Positions 45,813 through 54,766 of a DNA stretch of 64,000 nucleotides are shown here, in pieces. The position numbers were made by a program, and so were the translations under genes. Positions within the stretch are counted from its first letter, which is position 1. Each line of letters starts with the position of its first letter. Source of the DNA: Lutimonas halocynthiae (GTDB lineage Bacteria; Bacteroidota; Bacteroidia; Flavobacteriales; Flavobacteriaceae); the NCBI RefSeq assembly GCF_030409835.1, contig NZ_JAUFQO010000001.1, positions 434,001 through 498,000 of the forward strand, read 5' to 3'. The notes below the pieces were generated by a model. It was not told the origin of the DNA, made no database searches, and worked only from the letters and a program-made list of their open reading frames with translations.

Positions 45813-47150
45813 TCATGTTAGCGGTTTTGGTGAGAATCGCTTATTAAAAATGACTACGAGTATGCCACCACGCAGCAGCATCCACACAAAAAACGCGATC
45901 CATATGGCGTATAGTTTTAGATCAAAATGATCACCGAGAAGCAGGGCAGGTATAAATCCTAAAAAGGTTGATGCCAATAGCGTATTTCTAAGGATAACGG
46001 CTTCGGCTAATCCTTTAAAAATACCATCAAATACAAATGCTACAGCGTTGAACGGTTGCATGATGATGACAATCCAAAATATGCTATAAAACAAAGAAAG
46101 CACCTCAGTATCTTGGCTAAAGAGTAATCCGATATCTTTATACCAGATGAAGCACATACTCCCGAGAAAAATTGAGACTACAAATGTGTAAACATTAAGT
46201 TGACGGCTTAGCTTCCAGATTTGCGAATAATTTTTTTGACCCAAAAATTTGCCTGACATAATACTTCCTACACTCGCATAACCATCTATAAAAAAAGCAA
46301 AAAACAGCCATATTTGGAAGGCTATGGTTTGGGCAGCAATAAAGTTTGCTCCATATTTCGTTGCATAGGCATTTGCTAAATACAAGGCAAGATTAAGGGA
46401 TAGAGCCCTTACAATTAAATTTAAACTTAAGGATAGCAATCGTTTGATCTCAGGATGAAAAGGGAAATTTAATTTTAAGGAAAAAGGGGTTTTGGTAAGC
46501 AAAAGAATGAGCGCCATTATTGTCATCACTCCTTGTGCAATAACACTGGCCCATGCAGCTCCTTCAACTTGAAGTGCGGGAATGTAATCTTCAATGCCAA
46601 AAACCAAAATAAAATCGAGTACGATATTTAAAGATGCTCCTATAATGCTTATGATCATGGGCCAAAACGTATTTTGAAGGCCTCTGAAAACACCGAATAC
46701 TGAAAAAACAAAAAGCGTAAAAGGAAGACCGATCGCCCTAATTTTGTAATAGGAGACTGATTGTTCAAGGATCAAACCACTGGCATTGTACAATTCAAAT
46801 ATATTTTGAATAAAAAAAACGGTTAATCCATAAATTACAAAACTAAGCGCAACATTAATTGCAATTATCTGAGCTGGAAGTTGTTGAATGTCTTTTAAAT
46901 TATCAGCGCCATAATATTGTGCTATGATAGCTGAAATAGCCGATCTTGTCTGGGCCAGTATCCAAACGATGGCAGAGATAAACGAACCGGCAATTCCTAC
47001 TGCAGCTAAAGCTTGTGTTGGATTAAGATCAATATATCCTACGATCGCAGTATCAGTAATCGACAACAGGGGCTCAGCAATTCCTGAGATGATAGCAGGA
47101 ATTGCCAGTTTGTTGATTTGGCGAAAGGAAATTTTAGGTATTTTATTCAA
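45813..47150 (-). CDS. MATE-family multidrug efflux transporter
   Basis: 445 residues, twelve predicted membrane helices in two MATE domains. The opening LAIPAIISGIAEPLLSITDT and the repeated motif IALGEPLLSITDTAIVG-type region (SITDTAIVGYI) are typical of MATE/DinF-like proteins. It exports drugs or metabolites using Na+ or H+ gradients. It probably starts at a TTG (47150), because no usable ATG precedes the first helix. It is divergent from comEC. Confidence 0.9.
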   Translation of the reverse strand: MNKIPKISFRQINKLAIPAIISGIAEPLLSITDTAIVGYIDLNPTQALAAVGIAGSFISAIVWILAQTRSAISAIIAQYYGADNLKDIQQLPAQIIAINVALSFVIYGLTVFFIQNIFELYNASGLILEQSVSYYKIRAIGLPFTLFVFSVFGVFRGLQNTFWPMIISIIGASLNIVLDFILVFGIEDYIPALQVEGAAWASVIAQGVMTIMALILLLTKTPFSLKLNFPFHPEIKRLLSLSLNLIVRALSLNLALYLANAYATKYGANFIAAQTIAFQIWLFFAFFIDGYASVGSIMSGKFLGQKNYSQIWKLSRQLNVYTFVVSIFLGSMCFIWYKDIGLLFSQDTEVLSLFYSIFWIVIIMQPFNAVAFVFDGIFKGLAEAVILRNTLLASTFLGFIPALLLGDHFDLKLYAIWIAFFVWMLLRGGILVVIFNKRFSPKPLT

Positions 47151-47206
47151 TGAATAAATGTTTACATAAACGAAAATAAAACAATTAAATCGGAAACGAG
47201 TTTGTC

Positions 47207-47331
47207 TTGATCGATTTAAAATTTCTTCCCTTACATTTTTCTTTTTTTCTAATAATTGGCATAGCCATTGGTTTTTTTTTGACTTTTCATTTGTCTTTAT
47301 TTCTGTAGTTATAATTTTATTATTTTCTGCC
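47207..47331 (+). other. Out-of-frame N-terminal part of comEC (frame break at T9)
   Basis: The comEC frame has no ATG at its start. A different frame (start codons at positions 2 mod 3) opens at a TTG at 47207 and reads MIDLKFLPLHFSFFLIIGIA then IGFF, a typical first helix of ComEC. It runs into a run of nine T at 47272-47280. The main comEC frame takes over right after it (DFSFVFISVVIILLF). One extra T would join the two frames. This suggests a natural frameshift, a slippage site or a sequencing error. Confidence 0.6.
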
Positions 47332-49245
47332 TTGATTATTGCCTATTTAACGGAAAATAAATCATTCAATCCCCCATATTTATTTGTGATTCTTTCATTT
47401 TTGTTAATGACTTTTTTGGGAATCACAATCAGCACAAGGTCAAAACCTCATCATATCAGGGCTCATTTTTCAAATCATTATGTACAGGGTTCATTATTAG
47501 AAGTTAAAATTCTTGAAAAGTTAAAAAACAATGATTTTTACATGAGTTATTTGGGAGAAATTATTGGAGTCAATCGGTTGAGGTCAGAGGGTAAAATAAT
47601 GATAAGAGTCGCTAATAAAGATTCATTGAAACCATTGCAATTAGATGAGGTACTAGTCACTGCTCAAAAGCTGTTAAGGTTTAAAGAGCCCTTGAATCCA
47701 GGAGAATTTAATTTTAAAGAATACGCCAGAAGGAAAGGGCTATTTTATCAATTAACTTTAGATAATGGGGAGTTTTTCGTGGCCAAAGATGAACAAATGG
47801 GTATTCGATCGAAGGCCTTGATGCTAAGAGAGCAGATGCTAAGATCATTAGTCAAACAAGACTTTTCTCCTGAAGAGTTTATGATTATCGAAGCCTTATT
47901 ATTAGGGAGAAAGAATGATCTCGCTAAAGAAATAACTGAAAAGTATAAGAATGCCGGTGCTATGCATATCCTGGCCATATCTGGTTTACATATTGGTATT
48001 TTGTTGATGATATTAAATATAATTCTGAAGCCTATTGAAAAAATCAAGCATGGTAAAAAAGCCAAACTCTTTTTACTGCTGCTGTTTTTATGGTTTTTTG
48101 CTTTGTTATCCGGACTGTCGCCTTCAGTGGTTCGATCTGTTTTAATGTTCAGCATTTTATCTATAGGAATTGTTACAGGACGATCGTCAAATCTTAATCA
48201 TTACTTATTTGTATCGCTGTTTTTAACTTTATTAATTGAGCCTCTTTTTATTTTTGATCTTGGGTTTCAGTTGAGCTATGTTGCCCTTATTTCTATTATT
48301 GGGATTGGTCCAATTATCAAAAACCTATGGACGCCAAAACATAAATTACTGCGTTATTTTTGGGCGCTTTTTGTAGTTTCTTTAGCTGCTCAGCTTGGAA
48401 TTTTGCCTTTAAGCCTGTATTATTTTCACCACTTTTCAGGTGCATTCATGCTGTCTAGCTTGATTGTTATTCCAATACTAGGCCTTGTTTTGGGAGGGGG
48501 ATATATGATGATATTTTTAGATCAAATCAATTACTTACCAAAAATGTATGTAGGAATTTACAGTTACTTGATTGAATCAATGAATAGGGTTATTGACTTA
48601 ATCGGAAATATAGAAATCTTAATATATAGCGGTATTTACTTTAATCTTTTTCTGGTTATACTTTGCTATATCCTCATCTATTATATAGTCAAATTCATTA
48701 AACTTCGATCAATTGAGCAGCTTATTAAACTGTGCTTTTGTTGTATGGTTATTTTTTCTTTTTTGTTATTTGAGTACAAGATGGGTCAATCAAAATCAAA
48801 TTTTATGGTGTTCAATAAATATAAGGAAAGCCTGTTTTTTAAGAGATCAGGGAATGATCTTACTATTTATGCAAGCCCTGAGAATGGAACGGTGCATTTT
48901 GAGAAGAAGATAGAAGATTACAGTACGCAACATTTGAATTTGACCTTGAATCATGCAGAGGGGATAAAGCATTTTTATAAGTTTCAAAATAAACACATCA
49001 TGGTGATTGATCATGAATCGATAAAAACAGATTTTGGATTTGAACCAGATATTCTTGTATTGATTAAATCGCCAAAAATAAATTTGAATCGATTGTTAAT
49101 GAAGATACATCCTTCAGTAATCATAGCTGATGGTTCAAATTACCAAACCTATAAGTCACTTTGGAAGAAATCGGCAAAAGCAGCAGGTGTAATATTTCAT
49201 GATACCTCTAAAGACGGGGCATTCATCCTTTCTGAAGAGTCTTAG
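47332..49245 (+). CDS. comEC: ComEC/Rec2-family DNA-uptake channel
   Basis: 637 residues from the first possible in-frame start (TTG at 47332). It transports transforming DNA across the inner membrane. An N-terminal OB-like domain (GSLLEVKILEKLKNNDFY) is followed by the competence membrane domain, with HILAISGLHIGILLMILN, LLSGLSPSVVRSVLM and many helices. The C-terminal region (from about 500) has only a short beta-lactamase-like remnant. The expected first helix lies upstream in another frame (see the entry at 47207), so the true gene probably begins further upstream and is broken, slipped or mis-sequenced at a T9 run. Confidence 0.85.
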   Translation: MIIAYLTENKSFNPPYLFVILSFLLMTFLGITISTRSKPHHIRAHFSNHYVQGSLLEVKILEKLKNNDFYMSYLGEIIGVNRLRSEGKIMIRVANKDSLKPLQLDEVLVTAQKLLRFKEPLNPGEFNFKEYARRKGLFYQLTLDNGEFFVAKDEQMGIRSKALMLREQMLRSLVKQDFSPEEFMIIEALLLGRKNDLAKEITEKYKNAGAMHILAISGLHIGILLMILNIILKPIEKIKHGKKAKLFLLLLFLWFFALLSGLSPSVVRSVLMFSILSIGIVTGRSSNLNHYLFVSLFLTLLIEPLFIFDLGFQLSYVALISIIGIGPIIKNLWTPKHKLLRYFWALFVVSLAAQLGILPLSLYYFHHFSGAFMLSSLIVIPILGLVLGGGYMMIFLDQINYLPKMYVGIYSYLIESMNRVIDLIGNIEILIYSGIYFNLFLVILCYILIYYIVKFIKLRSIEQLIKLCFCCMVIFSFLLFEYKMGQSKSNFMVFNKYKESLFFKRSGNDLTIYASPENGTVHFEKKIEDYSTQHLNLTLNHAEGIKHFYKFQNKHIMVIDHESIKTDFGFEPDILVLIKSPKINLNRLLMKIHPSVIIADGSNYQTYKSLWKKSAKAAGVIFHDTSKDGAFILSEES

Positions 49246-49262
49246 TCCTCTACAATTTTATG

Positions 49263-49270
49263 TATATTTG
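49263..49270 (+). promoter_or_regulatory. -7 promoter element of the nucleotidyltransferase operon
   Basis: TATATTTG, an exact TAnnTTTG match, ends 27 bases before the ATG at 49298. It would drive the nucleotidyltransferase, TPR, DUF4292 and EnvC-like genes. Confidence 0.5.
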
Positions 49271-49297
49271 GGCGTTTAAGAGAAAAAGTAGTTTTAC

Positions 49298-50305
49298 ATG
49301 AAAATTATTGTCCCTATGGCAGGTATTGGTTCTAGACTAAGACCGCATACGCTGACTATTCCAAAACCATTGACACTGATTGCCGGAAAACCTATTGTCC
49401 AACGATTGGTTGAAGACATCGTAAAAGTTGTTGATCAAAAAGTTGAGGAGATCTCTTTTATAATAGGTCCATCCTTCCCAAAGGATACAGAAGAAAAACT
49501 TATGGCAATAGCCGAAGGTCTTGGAGCCAAAGGGAAAGTATCTGAGCAAGAACAGGCGCTTGGTACTGCTCATGCAATTCAATGTGCTAAAGAATCTTTA
49601 GAAGGACCTTGTGTTGTTGCATTTGCAGACACTTTGTTCAAAGCAGATTTTACACTTGATGGAGAAACAGACGGGGCAATTTGGGTTAAGCAAGTTGATG
49701 AGCCTAGCGCATATGGTGTAGTGAAACTTCAGGATGGAATTATTACCGACTTTGTAGAAAAACCGGATGAATTTATTTCTGATTTGGCCATTATTGGAAT
49801 CTATTATTTTAAAAGCGGAGAAATTCTTAGAGAAGAAATACAGTATTTAATTGACAATAATATTTTAGATAAAGGAGAATTTCAGTTAACCAATGCGCTT
49901 GAAAATATGAAGCAAAAAGGTTTAAAGTTTGTTCCCGGACAAGTTAGTGAATGGATGGATTGTGGAAACAAAGAAATCGCCTTAGACACAAATAGTAAAG
50001 TCTTGAAATTTTCAAAGGAGGCAGGAGAAGAATTAGTTTCTAAAAATGTAATGCTAGAAAATTCTGAGATTATTGAGCCTTGTTATATTGGCACTAATGT
50101 CGTATTGAAGAATAGTACTATAGGGCCAAATGTTTCTTTAGGCGATGATAGTGTCGTAGAAAATTCTCATATTGTCGATTCACTAATCCAAACCAATACA
50201 ACTATAAAAAACGCTAATTTAAAAGAAGCAATGATTGGTAATAATGCCTACTTTGATGGAGAGTTCAAGTCAATTAGTATAGGTGATTATTCAGTTTTGA
50301 AATAA
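49298..50305 (+). CDS. Sugar-phosphate nucleotidyltransferase
   Basis: 335 residues. The signature GIGSRLRPHTLTIPKPLTLI and GKPIVQR is the nucleotide-binding motif of RmlA/GlmU-like nucleotidyltransferases. Sugar-site segments are ALGTAHAIQCAKE and VEKPDE. The C-terminal part from about 245 carries left-handed beta-helix hexapeptide repeats (LENSEIIEPCYIGTNVVLKN, STIGPNVSLG). It makes an NDP-sugar for surface polysaccharide or wall synthesis; the sugar is unknown. It heads a four-gene unit, with the TPR gene starting 2 bases after its stop. Confidence 0.88.
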   Translation: MKIIVPMAGIGSRLRPHTLTIPKPLTLIAGKPIVQRLVEDIVKVVDQKVEEISFIIGPSFPKDTEEKLMAIAEGLGAKGKVSEQEQALGTAHAIQCAKESLEGPCVVAFADTLFKADFTLDGETDGAIWVKQVDEPSAYGVVKLQDGIITDFVEKPDEFISDLAIIGIYYFKSGEILREEIQYLIDNNILDKGEFQLTNALENMKQKGLKFVPGQVSEWMDCGNKEIALDTNSKVLKFSKEAGEELVSKNVMLENSEIIEPCYIGTNVVLKNSTIGPNVSLGDDSVVENSHIVDSLIQTNTTIKNANLKEAMIGNNAYFDGEFKSISIGDYSVLK

Positions 50306-50307
50306 GG

Positions 50308-51285
50308 ATGAAGAATGTCAGTCGACATATAATTATATTAACAGGAGCTTTGTTATGCTCCTTTTTTGCTGTTAGCCAGGAGGACGTTGCTTCAAGTGAA
50401 GAAATGCTTGTTGAGCAACAGAACATCAATTTTCAAACTTTCTTTTTTGAATCGCTACAACAAAAGTCAATAGGGAATTATGACAAAGCGGTTTATGCAC
50501 TTGAGGCATGTAACAATATTGAAAAGGAAAACATTGCCGTTTTATATGAGCTTTCAAAGAATTATGCCTTATTATTCAAATACACTGAAGCAGAATACTA
50601 TATTTTAAAAGGTCTGGAAAAGGATCCTAAGAATTTATATATGCTGAGACATCTTAAGGACATAAAGACCAAGCAAAATGATTATATGGGCGCCATTAAG
50701 ATTCAAAATAGAATCATCAATATAAAACCTGAGGAAGAAGCTGATCTGGTTATATTATATATTAAAGCTGGCGAAATTGAGAGTGCAACAAACCTTTTGA
50801 AAGAACTGGATGAAAAGCATAAATTACCAGAAGGGCTTAAGTCGTTAAAGGAATCACTTGTTCAGGATGTTAACGGGCCTACAGATCAGGCACCTGAACC
50901 AATTCTGGAAGAAATACCAAAGCGAAAAGTTGATGTTCTCAAAGAGGAGTACAATTTGAATAAGGATTATACAACATTAAAGTTGCTTCTTGAGAGACAA
51001 CTGAAGACCAAACAGTATTTAGACCTTCTTAAAGACAGTGAAGAGGGCTTGTCTTTATTTCCGTCGCAGCCTTTTTTATATTTAATGAATGGGAAAGCCC
51101 TAAACAGTTTAAGAAAGTATAATGAGGCAAAACAAACCTTAGAAGAAGGTTTAGACTATATTATTGACGATGATAGCTTGAAAGCTGATATATTTGAAGA
51201 AATAAGTTTAAGTCATAAGGCCCTTGGGGATAACAAGAGTGCTTCTGAATATTATAAACGAGCCATAGAACTGAGAGGCAAATAA
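50308..51285 (+). CDS. Exported tetratricopeptide-repeat protein
   Basis: 325 residues with a signal peptide (ending FAVSQ). TPR-like helix pairs run over most of the mature part, with clear repeats at IGNYDKAVYALEACNNIEKE, YTEAEYYILKGLEKDPKN, and YNEAKQTLEEGLDYI / NKSASEYYKRAIELRG near the C-terminus. It is a probable protein-interaction scaffold in the periplasm. It lies between a nucleotidyltransferase gene and a DUF4292 gene on one strand with gaps of 2 and 10 bases. Confidence 0.85.
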   Translation: MKNVSRHIIILTGALLCSFFAVSQEDVASSEEMLVEQQNINFQTFFFESLQQKSIGNYDKAVYALEACNNIEKENIAVLYELSKNYALLFKYTEAEYYILKGLEKDPKNLYMLRHLKDIKTKQNDYMGAIKIQNRIINIKPEEEADLVILYIKAGEIESATNLLKELDEKHKLPEGLKSLKESLVQDVNGPTDQAPEPILEEIPKRKVDVLKEEYNLNKDYTTLKLLLERQLKTKQYLDLLKDSEEGLSLFPSQPFLYLMNGKALNSLRKYNEAKQTLEEGLDYIIDDDSLKADIFEEISLSHKALGDNKSASEYYKRAIELRGK

Positions 51286-51295
51286 AATAAAAAGT

Positions 51296-52063
51296 GTGAA
51301 TAGAATTTTTACTTTATTGATTATTGTTTTGTTTTTAGCTTCCTGTAAGGCTGGTAAAGTTTCTGATAAAAGTATTGCTTATTTACCCGCAAAGACTATT
51401 GTAAAGAATAATAGGGAAGCAGCGTTTAACAAGGAATCAGTGAAGGCTTCAATGACCATTAAATATAAAGGTAAGGAAGAATTACCTAATATTAATGCTT
51501 CTCTAAGAATGGTAAAAGATTCGATTATTTGGTTCAATTTTTCCAAACTCGGATTTCCAGTTGCAAAACTAAAAATCACACCTCAAGAAGTAAAATTTTA
51601 TGAAAAAATAGGGAAAACATCCTTTAATGGAGACTTTAAACTTATTAGCAAATGGCTGGGTACAGAGTTTGATTTTGTAAAGATTCAAAATCTCTTTTTA
51701 GGAGAAGCAATTCTAAGTTTAGAAGACGAAAAATACCAGGTTAGCGTAAAGGATAGTAAATATGAATTGCTTTCAAAGAAAAGAAATCCTATTTTTGATA
51801 TTAAATATTGGATAGACCCTCTTGATTTTAAAGTTGTAAAGGAAGAGATAAGCCATGTTGAAAAGAATCAAAATTTAACAATTTTATACAAGGATTTTCA
51901 TAAAATTAGTGAATCTTTGTTCCCGAAAGGGTTTATGATCAGCGCAGTGTCAGATGACATGACCACGATCATAGATGTAAATTACAAAAACGTGCAATTT
52001 AATGTCCCTTTGAAATTCCCCTTTGAAATACCTGCGGGTTATAGAAATATAGAACTTGAATGA
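51296..52063 (+). CDS. DUF4292 lipoprotein
   Basis: 255 residues, probable lipoprotein (LFLASC, Cys 17), starting at GTG. The mature part has features of a LolA/LppM-like beta-half-barrel: SVKASMTIKYKGKEELPNIN, ASLRMVKDSIIWFNFSKLGF, KLKITPQEVKFYEKIGKTSF. DUF4292 is a Bacteroidota family of unknown function. The LolA-like fold suggests lipid or lipoprotein carriage; that is inference. Its stop overlaps the next ATG (ATGA at 52060), so the EnvC-like gene is coupled. Confidence 0.84.
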   Translation: MNRIFTLLIIVLFLASCKAGKVSDKSIAYLPAKTIVKNNREAAFNKESVKASMTIKYKGKEELPNINASLRMVKDSIIWFNFSKLGFPVAKLKITPQEVKFYEKIGKTSFNGDFKLISKWLGTEFDFVKIQNLFLGEAILSLEDEKYQVSVKDSKYELLSKKRNPIFDIKYWIDPLDFKVVKEEISHVEKNQNLTILYKDFHKISESLFPKGFMISAVSDDMTTIIDVNYKNVQFNVPLKFPFEIPAGYRNIELE

Positions 52064-53322
52064 TCTCACTTCGGGCCAACATAGAGGAATACAAACTTCC
52101 TGCATATTCTTTGATCGATTTTCGGTCGTTAATACTTATACTCTTATTTCTTATATTTTTGCCATTTTCTGCCGTTTCTCAGAGCAGACAAGAACTAGAA
52201 AAACAACGTGTTAAACTGCAAAATGAAATAAAGGAGATCAATACACTTTTATTTCAATCCCAGAAAAAAGAAAAAACTTTATTATCTGATCTCTCTGATA
52301 TCGTTCAGCGAATCGGTGTGAGAACAAAATTGATCAATACAATTAATGAGGAAACGAACCAGTTGAATATTGAGATCAAGGAGAATGAAAGACAGGTAAG
52401 ATTGCTAGAAGAAAGGCTTGAAATCCTAAAAAAGGATTATGCCAATATGGTGGTGCAGTCATACAAGAGTAAAACCAAGAATAGCCGCTTAATGTTTTTG
52501 CTTTCTTCAGAGAGTTTTTTACAAGCCTACAAACGACTTGACTATCTAAAACAATATGCTTCTTACAGAGCCAGGCAAGGAGAAGAGATCAAGATAGAAA
52601 CGGTTAAGCTTGAAAATTTAACTGATTATTTGGTTGAAACACGAAATGAAAAAGAAGAATTGATTGCCATAAACCTAAAGGAAAAAGACAGTATCAGTGA
52701 AGAAAAGAAGTCACGAGAGGGATTGGTAAAATCAGTTAAGAATAAAGAAAAAAAATATATTGCTCAAATAAATAAGAAGCAAAAAGAGGAAAGAGAAATT
52801 GATGCTAAAGTTCAAAAACTGATTGCTGAAGCTATCGCAAAATCCAATAAGGAATCTAATGTTAAAAGTTCTGGTTTTGCTTTAACACCAGAAGCGGTTG
52901 CGCTTGAAAGAGACTTTATTTCGAATAAAGGAAAACTTCCGTCTCCTGTTGAAAGGGGTGTAATTGTAAGGCGTTATGGTAAACAATCACATCCTACCTT
53001 AAAAGGGATAACAATTGAAAGTAACGGTATATTTTATGCCACCGAAAAAGATGCTAACGCGCGTGTAATCTTTGATGGAAAAGTCTTGGCCATTCAGGTA
53101 CTCCCTGGGAAAAAGAAGGCCATACTGGTTCAGCACGGGAATTATATCTCCGTATATAAGAATTTAGATAACGTGACAGTTCAAAAAGGAGATTTGGTAT
53201 CTACCAAGCAGCAATTGGGAAAAATCCATACAGATAAATCTACAGGGAAAACGATTTTAGCTTTTGTACTGTTCAAAGAGATTCATAGGCAAAACCCAGA
53301 AGAATGGGTTTATAAAAATTAG
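52060..53322 (+). CDS. EnvC-like murein hydrolase activator (degenerate LytM domain)
   Basis: 420 residues. A signal/membrane helix (about 24-40) precedes a long coiled coil (about 42-265). The C-terminal LytM/M23 domain (about 295-420) lacks the zinc ligands: the HxxxD position reads HPTLKGI and the last HxH reads LAFVLFK. Such EnvC-type proteins do not cut peptidoglycan; they activate amidases at the division site. It is coupled to the DUF4292 gene by a 4-base overlap. Confidence 0.86.
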   Translation: MISLRANIEEYKLPAYSLIDFRSLILILLFLIFLPFSAVSQSRQELEKQRVKLQNEIKEINTLLFQSQKKEKTLLSDLSDIVQRIGVRTKLINTINEETNQLNIEIKENERQVRLLEERLEILKKDYANMVVQSYKSKTKNSRLMFLLSSESFLQAYKRLDYLKQYASYRARQGEEIKIETVKLENLTDYLVETRNEKEELIAINLKEKDSISEEKKSREGLVKSVKNKEKKYIAQINKKQKEEREIDAKVQKLIAEAIAKSNKESNVKSSGFALTPEAVALERDFISNKGKLPSPVERGVIVRRYGKQSHPTLKGITIESNGIFYATEKDANARVIFDGKVLAIQVLPGKKKAILVQHGNYISVYKNLDNVTVQKGDLVSTKQQLGKIHTDKSTGKTILAFVLFKEIHRQNPEEWVYKN

Positions 53323-53339
53323 AACCATAGCAGCTGATC

Positions 53340-54188
53340 ATGATTGTTAAAAGAATCATTGAACAAAGACTATCCACAACTATTTTTTCTATTTCAAGAC
53401 TTTCTGGTGGAGACATTAACAGCGTTTATTTTTTAAAAACTGCTAAAGGAAATTTTGTTGTAAAACTCAATGACAAAGAGAGATACCCAAACATGCTCAA
53501 GAAGGAAGCAAAAGGTCTTGAATTACTTCGAAAAGGAGGCATAAGCACGCCAACTGTTGTCGATCAATTTGATGAAGGTGATAGTCAGTTAATCATTCTA
53601 GATCATATTGAATCAGAGACGCCTACTAAGAAGTTTTGGCTTCGATTTGCCGATGATTTATCAAAGCTTCACCAAAATGGCAATCCATATTTTGGACTCG
53701 ATCATCATAATTACATTGGCTCTTTACATCAAGATAACGATGCGAAGCCTTCCTGGGAGAAATTCTTTGTTGAGAAGAGGCTTGTGCCCTTGATCAAAAT
53801 GGGCTTTGACAAAGCATTATTAGCTAAAGGTCATTTGGCAAAGTTTGAAGACCTCTTTAAGATGCTAACAGATTTGATACCGGCTGAAAAGCCAAGTCTA
53901 TTGCACGGAGACCTTTGGTCAGGAAATTTACTCTGTGGTCAAGGACAAGTACCCGTGTTCATTGATCCTGCTGTGTATTATGGGCATAGAGAGGTTGATA
54001 TCGCCATGACTAAAATGTTTGGCGGTTTTGATCCTGTATTTCTTTCTCATTACCACGAGATCTATCCTTTAGAAAAGGGGTGGGAAAAACGCATAGAAAT
54101 TCACAACCTCTATCCTAATCTGGTTCACCTTAACCTATTTGGAAAGTCTTATTTGAGTGGAATTGAAAGCGTATTAAACAAAATATAA
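53340..54188 (+). CDS. Fructosamine kinase-family protein
   Basis: 282 residues. The protein-kinase-like fold of the fructosamine/ketosamine-3-kinase family is visible: LSGGDINSVYFLKTAKGNFV at the N-terminus, catalytic LLHGDLWSGNLLC and metal-site VFIDPAVYYGHREVDIAMTK. Such enzymes phosphorylate sugar-modified lysines so that they fall off, i.e. protein deglycation repair. It lies 17 bases after the EnvC-like gene and may be co-transcribed. Confidence 0.92.
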   Translation: MIVKRIIEQRLSTTIFSISRLSGGDINSVYFLKTAKGNFVVKLNDKERYPNMLKKEAKGLELLRKGGISTPTVVDQFDEGDSQLIILDHIESETPTKKFWLRFADDLSKLHQNGNPYFGLDHHNYIGSLHQDNDAKPSWEKFFVEKRLVPLIKMGFDKALLAKGHLAKFEDLFKMLTDLIPAEKPSLLHGDLWSGNLLCGQGQVPVFIDPAVYYGHREVDIAMTKMFGGFDPVFLSHYHEIYPLEKGWEKRIEIHNLYPNLVHLNLFGKSYLSGIESVLNKI

Positions 54189-54194
54189 ATGAGC

Positions 54195-54704
54195 CTAGAA
54201 AAAGAGTGCTTTAAGTTCAGTAGCGTCTTGCGGGTCCATTTTTTTAGAAAGGACCAGACTTAGTTGTTTTCTTCTGAGAGCTCCTTCATACCTTTCTTTT
54301 TCTAATTCAGTCTGAGGAATAATTACAGGTACTTTTACAGGTGTACCTGTTCTGTCAACAGCCACAAACGTATAAATACCTTCATTTACCTTTGTTTTTT
54401 CGCCTGTTTCTCTATCCTCCATCCAAACATCCACAAAGATCTCCATTGATGTATTAAAAGACCTGGAGACTTTAGCTTCGATTGTAAGAACACTTCCTAC
54501 AGGAACGGCTTTCGAAAAAACAACATGGTTAACAGATGCGGTCACTGTAATTCGATTGCAATGCCTTCTGGCTGCAATACTTGACGCTCTGTCCATTCTG
54601 GCCAAAAGTTCGCCACCAAATAAATTATCTAAAGGATTGGTTTCTCCGGGTAATACAAGATCTGTCATTACAGTTAGAGAATCGTTTGGGGTCTTGCTTT
54701 GCAT
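54195..54704 (-). CDS. Acyl-CoA thioesterase (hotdog fold)
   Basis: 169 residues with one hotdog domain of the acyl-CoA hydrolase group. The motif NPLDNLFGGELLARMDRASS carries the active-site region, and TASVNHVVFSKAVPVGSVLT is the second strand-helix motif. It hydrolyses acyl-CoAs to free acid and CoA. It starts at ATG 54704 and is convergent with the fructosamine kinase gene, 6 bases away. It is probably transcribed alone. Confidence 0.9.
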   Translation of the reverse strand: MQSKTPNDSLTVMTDLVLPGETNPLDNLFGGELLARMDRASSIAARRHCNRITVTASVNHVVFSKAVPVGSVLTIEAKVSRSFNTSMEIFVDVWMEDRETGEKTKVNEGIYTFVAVDRTGTPVKVPVIIPQTELEKERYEGALRRKQLSLVLSKKMDPQDATELKALFF

Positions 54705-54766
54705 GATAAACGTGGGTGAACTAAATTAGTAAAATGAGTTTATTTAAATAAGAGATTGAAGAAAAA

